This document shows positions 8,029-14,072 of a stretch of DNA of 18,122 bases, one piece after another; position 1 is the first letter of the stretch; every line of letters begins with the position of its first letter. The stretch lies in assembly GCA_905373185.1 (NCBI GenBank), contig CAJPSE010000010.1:1-18122 (forward strand), given 5' to 3'. The notes beneath the pieces were generated by a model. The model made no database searches, had not been told where the DNA came from, and saw only the letters and a program-made list of their open reading frames with translations. A program made the translations under genes and the position numbers. This stretch comes from an uncultured Fretibacterium sp. (GTDB lineage Bacteria > Synergistota > Synergistia > Synergistales > Aminobacteriaceae).

Positions 8029-8059
8029 ATTCTATGGCTTCCCGCAGGGGTAATGTCAA
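8029..8059 (-). promoter_or_regulatory. Candidate MerR-type promoter for the gcvPA-like gene
   Basis: On the minus strand a perfect -35 TTGACA (8059-8054) and a -10 TAGAAT (8034-8029, 5 of 6 to consensus) are separated by 19 bases. Nineteen to twenty bases is the over-long spacing that MerR-family activators correct. The spacer carries an imperfect dyad, TTCCCGCAGGGGTAA on the plus strand (8039-8053, five of seven pairs). MerR control is inferred. Confidence 0.5.
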
Positions 8060-8333
8060 ACCGCCCCGCCAATACCGAATTAGGCTCAAGAGACTGTCGT
8101 GCCAAGGCGCCGCCATGCCGTTTGCCAACGCTCGGATCGCAAGAGACACGGCCCTTCGCCAACTACTGAGCTGTGCTTACCGGAGACTCGTCTTCCCGTC
8201 CAGTGGCAGCTTCATGACCTCGCCTCTCTTTCGCGGCAATGCCCCCGCTCCCACTCCACGCCAGATGCTATCCAAAAAAGGACCTCGCCGGAGGACATCG
8301 CCGTCGAGCAATCGCACGGGCAAAGACGGATTC

Positions 8334-8362
8334 TTGACCTTACCGTTGCAGGAAGGTATATC
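8334..8362 (+). promoter_or_regulatory. Candidate sigma-70 promoter towards the dehydrogenase arm
   Basis: TTGACC (8334-8339) and TATATC (8357-8362) stand exactly 17 bases apart. A second possible -10, TATCAT, overlaps (8359-8364). If used, it would give a leader of more than 500 bases before the dehydrogenase start, which is unusual, so confidence is modest. Confidence 0.35.
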
Positions 8363-8473
8363 ATGGACGCACCTTGAGGAATCCCTTTGTAATTTTGAGA
8401 CACGATGATTGAATGGTCCCCCAGAAAGAGGGCCCGTTGAGCGCAGGCACAGATTTCAGCAGACGGTTTTAGC

Positions 8474-8619
8474 AAAGGAGGTGTTTGTACAAAGAAGCGA
8501 GCACGGACGCACGGCGAATGTCGGGGAAGGCGTTATCGTCGATTGACAGATTGGCGTTGCACCGGAGGACGCCTGAGATATTCATGACACGGACGAGGAC
8601 AACCAATCCCATTTCATGA
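8474..8619 (+). other. Possible small ORF with strong ribosome site
   Basis: AAAGGAGG (8474-8481) is followed 4 bases later by TTG at 8485. That opens a 44-codon frame ending in TGA at 8617-8619. The stop overlaps the ATG of a second frame (8616-8957) as ATGA, the arrangement of coupled genes. The products match no family I know, and the second frame runs into the dehydrogenase coding region. It could be a leader peptide, a gene remnant or chance. Confidence 0.2.
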
Positions 8620-8898
8620 GCGCAAACGGCTGCAGGCGCTCAAGACGATATTTTGAGGATTTCGGCAACCATGCCCAAGGCAGAGCGGCTTATCTGGATA
8701 AGGTTTTGAAAATTCAGCAGAATTCCATAAAGGACATCGCTGCGGGGTCCCCTAACGACGACAAACGCTTGCACGCGGCCTTGTCGGGAAGTTGCTCACG
8801 TGGCATGAACCGCTTCATACAAATCGTCCTCGCCTCTTCTCCGGACTTTCTCCGGCGCTTGTTACGGAAATCATTTTTTGGAAAGGAGCATAAGCGAG

Positions 8899-9927
8899 AT
8901 GCTAGCCGTCGTAAAAGAACACAGTGGTCCTGGTTTTGTCATCAAAGACGTACCTGAACCGAAATGTCGTGAGGACGACGTCGTCGTCAAGGTGAAGTCG
9001 GTTGGATTCTGCGGAACGGATGGTCCGATTTTAGCAGGCACACGAGAGGTTCCATGGCCTTTGATTCCCGGACACGAGTTTGCGGGGGACATCGTCGAGA
9101 CGGGGGCCAAAGTTGAGGGATGGAAGGTTGGCGATCGGGTCAGTGCCTGCATCGTGATCGGCTGCGGCAACTGCAAATTCTGTATCGAAGGGAACGAACC
9201 GCTTTGCGATCGCCTGATCGAGACGGGGATTCACGTAAACGGCGCTTTTGCGGAGTACGTTCGCGTTCCCGCCAAAGTTCTGGTAAAACTGCGCGACACC
9301 ACAAGCTATGACTTTGGCGCAGCGGTCGATCCCGTTGCCTCCGCTTACCGCACGGTCAAAAAAATGCCCCTCACCTCAAAGGATACGGTGATGGTCCTCG
9401 GCCCCGGACCAATCGGGCTGTATGCAACCCAGTTGTTGAAGCTGCGCGGCGCCCGGAAGATCATCGTGCTCGGAGCGGCCTGCGACAAAGATCGCTTGCA
9501 AATGGCGCTAAAACTCGGCGCGACGGATATCATCAACAACTCGGAAGAGGACCCCGTCGAAAGGGTGAAGGAGATCACAGGCGGCGAGATGTTGGATTTC
9601 GTGCATGATTGTGCAGGAGCGGCAGCACTTGTTGAAACGGCCATGAACTCCATAAAAAAGAGCGGTTCCTACTACATCACAGGCCTGTTCCACTCGGACC
9701 CGCCGGTCAATTTGGGCAAGGTCGTGCGTAGCGAGATTGACATTCGGGGAACGATCTGTTACACGCGGGAAGAGTTCCGTGAATGCCTAGATCTGATTCA
9801 GGATGGACGGGTTGAAGTCACGCCGATGATCACGCATCACTACGCCTTGAAGGATATGGAAAAGGCATTCGAGACGTTCCAGAAGCGCGAAGCCATCAAG
9901 ATCATGATCCACCCTGAGGGGGTCTGA
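8899..9927 (+). CDS. Zinc-dependent medium-chain alcohol/polyol/threonine dehydrogenase family protein
   Basis: The 342-residue cytoplasmic oxidoreductase has the standard GroES-like plus Rossmann layout. Catalytic zinc ligands are C38 (GFCGTDG) and H59/E60 (GHEF). The structural zinc lobe is intact with C89, C92, C95 and C103. The nucleotide loop is GPGPIG (168-173). Closest families are threonine and sorbitol dehydrogenases; the substrate cannot be fixed from sequence. The end of the second Rossmann strand reads IIVLGAACDKDRL, with no acidic residue at the usual NAD-selecting place, which hints at NADP use. A TTG at 8878 is also in frame but lies before the ribosome site AAAGGAG (8882-8888), so the ATG at 8899, 10 bases after that site, is the start. 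It is the first gene of the plus-strand arm. With a P-protein pair nearby, a route in which this enzyme makes or consumes an amino ketone is conceivable but unproven. Confidence 0.85.
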   Translation: MLAVVKEHSGPGFVIKDVPEPKCREDDVVVKVKSVGFCGTDGPILAGTREVPWPLIPGHEFAGDIVETGAKVEGWKVGDRVSACIVIGCGNCKFCIEGNEPLCDRLIETGIHVNGAFAEYVRVPAKVLVKLRDTTSYDFGAAVDPVASAYRTVKKMPLTSKDTVMVLGPGPIGLYATQLLKLRGARKIIVLGAACDKDRLQMALKLGATDIINNSEEDPVERVKEITGGEMLDFVHDCAGAAALVETAMNSIKKSGSYYITGLFHSDPPVNLGKVVRSEIDIRGTICYTREEFRECLDLIQDGRVEVTPMITHHYALKDMEKAFETFQKREAIKIMIHPEGV

Positions 9928-9933
9928 GCCCGG

Positions 9934-9950
9934 AAGCCCTAAAAGGGCTT
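9934..9950 (+). other. Short hairpin after the dehydrogenase gene
   Basis: AAGCCCT (9934-9940) and AGGGCTT (9944-9950) form a 7-bp stem with an AAA loop, 7 bases after the stop codon. No T-run follows, so it may stabilise the 3' end or weakly attenuate rather than terminate. Confidence 0.4.
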
Positions 9951-9985
9951 ATCAAAGTAAGCGCAATGGGCTTGTAGCAGTTGCA

Positions 9986-10067
9986 GTGACCGCACTTTCA
10001 AAGAAAAATGTTTGTGTATTCTTAAAATTTCCACTCAATGCTCTGCCGTTTAAAAAAGTGCGGTCAC
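9986..10067. repeat. 13-bp perfect inverted repeat with an AT-rich 56-bp interior
   Basis: GTGACCGCACTTT (9986-9998) is exactly inverted as AAAGTGCGGTCAC (10055-10067). The arms contain AAGTGCGGT, the 9-base core of the Haemophilus-type DNA uptake signal of Pasteurellaceae. The enclosed segment is AT-rich and encodes nothing. The loop is too long for a normal intrinsic terminator. It lies between the dehydrogenase gene and the small membrane protein gene. The repeat is certain; its role is unknown. Confidence 0.7.
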
Positions 10068-10126
10068 CGTTTCTCGTTCAGACGCATCGGAAAAAGATAT
10101 TCTTGATAATGTAGAGGAGGCTTCCC

Positions 10127-10282
10127 ATGGCTGAGATGATCTTCTGTATATGGGCCGGCGTTTGTCTGATTGCCACCGGCGTCATGTATCGAATCGCCGT
10201 CAAGCGAGAGTACGATACCTATGGCGTAAAGGGATGGAACAGTCCAGGCACAGGATTGAATTCTCCAACGGAAGACGGATAG
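10127..10282 (+). CDS. Small single-span membrane protein, probable symporter accessory protein
   Basis: The 51-codon gene starts at ATG 10127 with an excellent ribosome site, AGAGGAGG, 6 bases upstream, and ends at TAG 10280-10282. The product begins MAEMIFCIWAGVCLIATGVM, one hydrophobic helix at about residues 4-22. A basic stretch YRIAVKREYD and a polar Gly/Asn/Ser tail follow. The positive residues after the helix predict a cytoplasmic C-terminus. A tiny single-span protein encoded just before a sodium:solute symporter fits the small accessory proteins that accompany some SSS-family carriers. It would then assemble with or stabilise the symporter encoded 313 bases downstream. The strong ribosome site and transmembrane pattern make it a real gene; the accessory role is inference from position and size. 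Confidence 0.7.
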   Translation: MAEMIFCIWAGVCLIATGVMYRIAVKREYDTYGVKGWNSPGTGLNSPTEDG

Positions 10283-10595
10283 TAACGAAAGGAACTGCGG
10301 CCGAAAAACGCAGAGGAGGATAAAACTTGCCGAACGGCCATCGACCTCGGGTCCCTTCAGCCCATGGCGAGGCCTTATCCGCAATCTGGCGGTCCGGTTC
10401 AACGCGCCTTCCGAGTCATACACCACTTGTCGTCCCCTCCGTAACGCTGTCGGCAGCGATACAAGATCGAAACTATTTCCTACAGAGATCGTCTGCCCTC
10501 AGCATCCGCCTTCGACCGGAGAGGCCAACGGCTGCAAGTTCACCGGACAACAGGCCCGGACTTGCGTTGGAAATCAAAGAAAGGACGAACCCCGG
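10283..10595 (+). other. Gene-free spacer before the symporter gene, with an orphan ribosome site
   Basis: An AGAGGAGG at 10312-10319 is preceded by a small hairpin, CTGCG (10295-10299) with CGCAG (10309-10313). Seven bases after GGAGG a TTG (10327) opens a 108-codon frame that runs into the symporter gene in another frame. Its Arg/Ser/Pro-rich product has no family features, so I do not call it a gene. It may be a decayed gene or a translated leader. Nothing else was recognised. Confidence 0.4.
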
Positions 10596-12185
10596 ATGCA
10601 CAGTATTTTCATCACAGGCATCGCAGTGGCTATGGTGCTCTACATTACCGTAGGCGTCATCGTAGGGCGAAAAGTTAAGGACATCAACGATTACTACGTT
10701 GCAGGACGGAACGCTCCGGTCCTCTTGATCGTCGGATCGCTCGTCGCCTCATTCTTGAGCACGGGTGCTTTCCTGGGAGATACCGGAGAGGCGGCAAGCG
10801 GCGGGTTTATCGCCATTTGCATCGTCGGTCTTATACAGGCCTGCGGCTACATCTATGGGGCCAATTTCTTTGGCCGCTACATTCGCCGAAGCAAGACCCT
10901 GACGTTGCCCGAGTTCTATGGGCGGAGGTTCCATTCCAAGCGTATGCGGAAGCTGGCTGGAATCACGTGCATTATTGCCGTCTCCGCATACATGCTGTCG
11001 GCGACGCGCGGCATCACCTCGCTCATGATGAACATTACCGGGCTGCCGGAATGGGCATCCATTCTGATCGCGTGGCTGTCGTTTACGATCTTCACGATCG
11101 TCTCCGGCTCTCCTGGGGTGCTCGTGACCGATACGATGATGTTTTTGGTGTTCTTGTCCGCAGCCATCATCACGGTCCCCAGTATCGTGATGGCTGCGGG
11201 TGGGTGGTATACCGCCATCGGCAATTTGGCCAACTTCCAGGCCATTCCAGGAATTATCAGCGCTGCCGGCAATCCGGACTTCGTAGCCAAAACCGGCGAG
11301 ACGACCCTTTGGGCCATTACCTACGGCATCGTGTGGATGCTGGTCGTCATGGTCAGCCCCTGGCAAACCTCCCGTTACATGATGGCGAAAAACGAACACA
11401 CCGTCCTCCGTTCCGCTATTTGGGCCTCCATGGGAGTGATCACCACGACGATCTTCTTGTATTTTGCCGCCGTATTCGTGGCCAGCGTAAAACCCGGACT
11501 CGGCTCCGATACGATGATTTGGGGCGCAATGAACTTGGTGCCTACGACCATCGGCGTCATCCTGCTTACGGGGATATTGTCCGCAGGGATTTCATCCGCC
11601 TCCAATTTTCTCGCTCTGGTGGGATTCTCTTTTATCAACGACATTTTGACTCTGGACGACAAACCGGAAAAAGAAAAACTGAAGATATCCCGTATCGGCA
11701 TGTTCCTTGTAAGCTTAGTGGTTTTGGCCATGGCGTTTTTCGCAAACCGCATCTTCTGGATCATGTACTTCGGCGGGACGGTCATCGCGGGGTCATGGGG
11801 ACTCGTGTCGTTCGCAGCCATTTGGAGCAAAAGGCTGTCGGAAAAAGGCGCTTTCTTAAGCATGCTTCTTGGCTTTATCGGCTGTTTTGGGGTCCGCCTG
11901 GCCACCAGCGTATGGGGCGTGACCGTTCCCTTTTTCCTGGATTCCTTTTTCGTGGGCATTTACCTGTCCATCATAGGAATGGTGGTGGGAAACGCCCTGG
12001 CAAAGCCCACGCCGGAAGAAATCGCCGAGAGGGAGAGGCTCTTTATCGTTCCGGAGTCCGAAAAAGACGTCGTCGAGATGCGCAAAACCATGGGCGCTTA
12101 CAAATTTCACATTGCGTTCTCGATCTTTATGTTCGCGCTGTTCACCTTCGGCTATCTTGTGCCTTACCTCCAAGCCGTAAAGTGA
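10596..12185 (+). CDS. Sodium:solute symporter (SSS family)
   Basis: The 529-residue inner-membrane protein has about thirteen hydrophobic helices and the LeuT-fold SSS signatures. NDYYVAGRNAP (31-41) follows the first helix. ASFLSTGAFLGDTGEAASGG (51-70) is the broken-helix substrate and sodium region. LTLPEFYGRRF (102-112) and GSPGVLVTDTMMF (171-183) follow. GILSAGISSASNFLAL (326-341) is the helix carrying the Ser residues expected for the second sodium site. Members import amino acids, pantothenate, sugars or carboxylates with sodium; the substrate here is not readable. The start is ATG 10596 with AAAGGA 10 bases upstream. It probably shares a transcript with the dehydrogenase and the 51-residue membrane protein, and would bring in the pathway substrate. 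Confidence 0.9.
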   Translation: MHSIFITGIAVAMVLYITVGVIVGRKVKDINDYYVAGRNAPVLLIVGSLVASFLSTGAFLGDTGEAASGGFIAICIVGLIQACGYIYGANFFGRYIRRSKTLTLPEFYGRRFHSKRMRKLAGITCIIAVSAYMLSATRGITSLMMNITGLPEWASILIAWLSFTIFTIVSGSPGVLVTDTMMFLVFLSAAIITVPSIVMAAGGWYTAIGNLANFQAIPGIISAAGNPDFVAKTGETTLWAITYGIVWMLVVMVSPWQTSRYMMAKNEHTVLRSAIWASMGVITTTIFLYFAAVFVASVKPGLGSDTMIWGAMNLVPTTIGVILLTGILSAGISSASNFLALVGFSFINDILTLDDKPEKEKLKISRIGMFLVSLVVLAMAFFANRIFWIMYFGGTVIAGSWGLVSFAAIWSKRLSEKGAFLSMLLGFIGCFGVRLATSVWGVTVPFFLDSFFVGIYLSIIGMVVGNALAKPTPEEIAERERLFIVPESEKDVVEMRKTMGAYKFHIAFSIFMFALFTFGYLVPYLQAVK

Positions 12186-12268
12186 GATCGACAGAAGCGC
12201 GGATCGTCAGGATAAGTACAGCCCAACCATCCATCGGACAACGCCTGTAAGATTCGACTGATCGGACT

Positions 12269-12292
12269 GGGACGGCGGGAGCCCGCCGTCCC
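12269..12292 (+). repeat. Perfect GC-rich hairpin with GGGACGG core (REP-like or transcript-end structure)
   Basis: GGGACGGCGGG (12269-12279) pairs with CCCGCCGTCCC (12282-12292). There is no downstream T-run, so a classical terminator is unlikely. On the minus strand the right arm reads GAGTGGGGACGG, a 12-base match to 14058-14069. This links it to the GGGGACGG repeats further right. Confidence 0.6.
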
Positions 12293-12418
12293 CACTCAGG
12301 CAATCCCCGCGCGACAACCCCTTCGTCCCTGCGGCATCTTTCAGTTGAATTTTCAGCGCCTCCCGACAATTGTGGTCAGTTGGCGCATCCCTGTCATGAC
12401 CAGCACAAAGCCCAGGGC

Positions 12419-12447
12419 TTGACCTTCCTCCATGCGCAAGGTTTAAC
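12419..12447 (+). promoter_or_regulatory. Candidate promoter for the Asp/Ala-exchanger-type carrier gene
   Basis: TTGACC (12419-12424) and TTTAAC (12442-12447) are exactly 17 bases apart, about 50 bases before the carrier start. A 6-bp inverted repeat, TGGTCA/TGACCA, lies just upstream (12373-12402). The -10 matches consensus at four of six positions. Confidence 0.35.
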
Positions 12448-12499
12448 AGCTCCTTTCATAAAGGCTCTTCATCTAAATCTCATCCCGGAGGAACTATCG

Positions 12500-13753
12500 A
12501 TGGCTTATTTTCAAGAGATCGTCTTTTCAAGTTGCCGCAGCATGATGTTCATCATATTCTGCATAACCTTCATCGGATATCTATTGGGAGATATCAAGGT
12601 CAAAGGCGTGGAGTTGGGAACGGCGGGCGTCTTTCTGAGCGCATTGTTTTTTGGGCACTTCGCTTACTCAGACGCTTCTCTCCTCCGCCAGATGGGAATC
12701 ATTACCGTCTCAAGCGGATTCATGCAGCACAGCATGTCCCTCATTCAGGAAATGGGTTTGCTCTGTTTCGTGACTTCCGTCGGGTTTATTGCAGGCCCCA
12801 ATTTCTTTCACAACCTCAAAAAAAACGTCAAATCCTATGCTTTTCTGGGATTGATCATCATCGGAAGCGGCGCCCTGACGTGCGCGGCGGTAATCCTGCT
12901 GACCAGCGTAGACTCGGCCATGGGCGTCGGCATACTCTCAGGAGCCTTAACCACAACGCCCGGCTTCGCCGCAGCACAGGACATCGTTCGCTCGAACGAG
13001 TTTCTTCTGAATGAGGTCACGGTGGGCCACGCCATTGGGTACCCTTTCGGAGTTGTCGGCGTCGTGCTCTTTGTGCAGATCGTCCCAAAGCTCGTCAAAG
13101 CAAACATCTTGGAGGAACAAAAGAAGATCAACGCCGCATCGGGCCAGCCACTGGAGTTTACACCAGACCGCCGGCAGGAGGGAAATGCGCAAAAAAATCT
13201 GCTCGACATTGACCCCATCGGCCTCGGTCCTCTTTCTTTGGCTGTCGTTTTGGGGATTTTGCTGGGCAAAGTTCGGCTCCCCCTCCCTCTCGGAACGCAC
13301 TTCTCGCTCGGGAACACGGGCGGAGCTCTCATCGTGGGGTTGATCCTGGGGCATTTTGGCCGGATCGGGCGGATCAACATGCGGATCAGCGCGGGATTCC
13401 TCAAGGCATTTCGCGAGTTTGGGCTCGTGATGTTCCTGATCGGGGCGGGCGTGCCCGGCGGGTCCGGCTTCGTTGACATCGTTCGGGAATATGGCCTGAT
13501 CCTGTTCCTCTACGGTGCCCTGATGACGACCGTCCCCTTATTGGTCGGCTACTTCATCGCCAAACACGTCGTCAAGCTCTGCCTGCTCAACAACCTGGGC
13601 GCGATCACTGGCGGCATGACCAGCACTCCGGCGTTGGGCGCGTTGATCAACGTGGCCAAGACGGACGACGTGGCGGCCTCCTACGCCGCAACCTATCCCG
13701 TTGCCTTGGTGTTGGTCGTGCTGGCCTCTCAATTTCTCATGACCTTCCTTTGA
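12500..13753 (+). CDS. AspT/YidE-type transporter (aspartate:alanine exchanger family), short form
   Basis: The 417-residue membrane protein is built from two related hydrophobic halves, each with the family motif: SGALTTTPGFAAAQ (147-160) and GAITGGMTSTPALGALINVA near the C-terminus. This pseudo-duplication is diagnostic of the aspartate:alanine exchanger family. A hydrophilic link of about 45 residues (KINAASGQPLEF...QKNLLDIDP) joins the halves. The RCK/TrkA-C regulatory domains found in YidE and YbjL are absent, so it is shorter than those proteins (about 550). Earlier in-frame codons from 12380 give an improbable, non-hydrophobic N-terminus. The ATG at 12500 has GGAGG 8 bases upstream. 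It may import or exchange an amino or carboxylic acid of the pathway. It is the last gene of the plus-strand arm. Confidence 0.85.
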   Translation: MAYFQEIVFSSCRSMMFIIFCITFIGYLLGDIKVKGVELGTAGVFLSALFFGHFAYSDASLLRQMGIITVSSGFMQHSMSLIQEMGLLCFVTSVGFIAGPNFFHNLKKNVKSYAFLGLIIIGSGALTCAAVILLTSVDSAMGVGILSGALTTTPGFAAAQDIVRSNEFLLNEVTVGHAIGYPFGVVGVVLFVQIVPKLVKANILEEQKKINAASGQPLEFTPDRRQEGNAQKNLLDIDPIGLGPLSLAVVLGILLGKVRLPLPLGTHFSLGNTGGALIVGLILGHFGRIGRINMRISAGFLKAFREFGLVMFLIGAGVPGGSGFVDIVREYGLILFLYGALMTTVPLLVGYFIAKHVVKLCLLNNLGAITGGMTSTPALGALINVAKTDDVAASYAATYPVALVLVVLASQFLMTFL

Positions 13754-13818
13754 GACAATACGGGATACACCCCCTCCTCTTTGCAGGCCGTTCGTATCTC
13801 CTTTGAAAAAACGCTACC

Positions 13819-13874
13819 TGTCAAACTGGAGACGGGGGACGGATTCAAATCCGTCCCCCGTCTCCAGTTTGACA
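13819..13874. repeat. 26-bp perfect hairpin with TCAA loop, REP-like
   Basis: The stem runs 13819-13844 against 13849-13874 without a mismatch, and the loop is TCAA. The arms begin TGTCAAACTGGAGACGGGGG and contain GGGGACGG. Such GGGGACGG hairpins ending in a TTTGACA-like tail resemble REP sequences mobilised by Y1 (RAYT) transposases; that link is inference. On the minus strand a run of T (13811-13806) follows after 7 bases, so it might also act as a terminator for pncA. Confidence 0.85.
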
Positions 13875-13898
13875 CAGATTGACGCAAATTGACGCAAA
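13869..13898 (+). repeat. Three tandem decamers TTGACRCARA
   Basis: TTGACACAGA, TTGACGCAAA and TTGACGCAAA follow each other without a gap. The first copy shares its TTGACA with the end of the 26-bp hairpin. The exact one-helical-turn spacing would suit protein binding, or the copies may come from slippage in a repeat element. Confidence 0.8.
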
Positions 13899-14072
13899 GG
13901 GTTCTGAATCAAACCACAACCAACTGTCTCGACCTGTGTCCTGCGTCTCATTCCATTTAAAAACCCTTCGCAGGCGAAGCGACTTTTGCGAGCCGCAGCA
14001 AAGGCGTACATCACGGTACGTCGAGCAAGACGAACGAAAACAACGAAGTATACAGTAGAGTGGGGACGGGGT

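Larger units (their letters stand above)
7955..8898. other. 0.9-kb gene-poor divergent control region
   Basis: This stretch separates the two arms. Open frames at 8007-8408, 8099-8377 and 8212-8475 have Arg/Pro/Ser-rich, family-less products and no ribosome sites, so I do not call them. It contains promoter-like elements in both directions (8029-8059 minus, 8334-8362 plus) and a strong ribosome site at 8474-8481 leading into two tiny coupled frames. A repeated TCTCCGG lies just before the dehydrogenase gene. I recognised no riboswitch; in particular I found no glycine aptamer motifs. Leader RNA, operators or a decayed gene remain possible. Confidence 0.5.
12186..12499 (+). other. Spacer between the two carrier genes, with hairpin and promoter-like elements
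   Basis: No gene is seen here. The spacer contains the GC-rich hairpin at 12269-12292. TGGTCA (12373-12378) is inverted as TGACCA (12397-12402), 18 bases apart, and a promoter-like pair follows at 12419-12447. This order of hairpin, possible operator, then promoter suggests that the last carrier gene is controlled separately from the symporter. Confidence 0.4.
13754..14072. other. Repeat-rich spacer between the accessory locus and pncA
   Basis: No gene is seen here. It contains a 56-base perfect hairpin (13819-13874), three tandem decamers (13869-13898), and small inverted repeats CTTCGC/GCGAAG (13966-13979) and CGTAC/GTACG (14005-14020). GAGTGGGGACGG (14058-14069) abuts the pncA stop codon. 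A 101-codon minus-strand frame here is a by-product of the repeats. Confidence 0.6.

Noticed and set aside
8007..8408. Possible 133-residue gene between the divergent arms
   Set aside because: No ribosome site, Arg/Pro/Ser-rich product, and no recognisable motifs. It reads like non-coding DNA.
8800..8816. Sigma-54 promoter (TGGCATG...GC) before the dehydrogenase gene
   Set aside because: The GG to GC spacing is about 10, not the required 12, and no sigma-54 activator gene is present.
7964..8898. Glycine riboswitch or T-box leader controlling the arms
   Set aside because: I looked for glycine aptamer signatures and the T-box sequence on both strands and found none. A covariance-model search would be decisive.
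9986..10067. Insertion sequence or MITE ends
   Set aside because: No target-site duplication is evident beside the 13-bp arms and there is no coding content, so I list it only as an inverted repeat.
10817..12250. A 477-codon frame overlapping the symporter gene in another phase
   Set aside because: It is a shadow of the symporter; the product is His/Arg-rich with no membrane segments or motifs.
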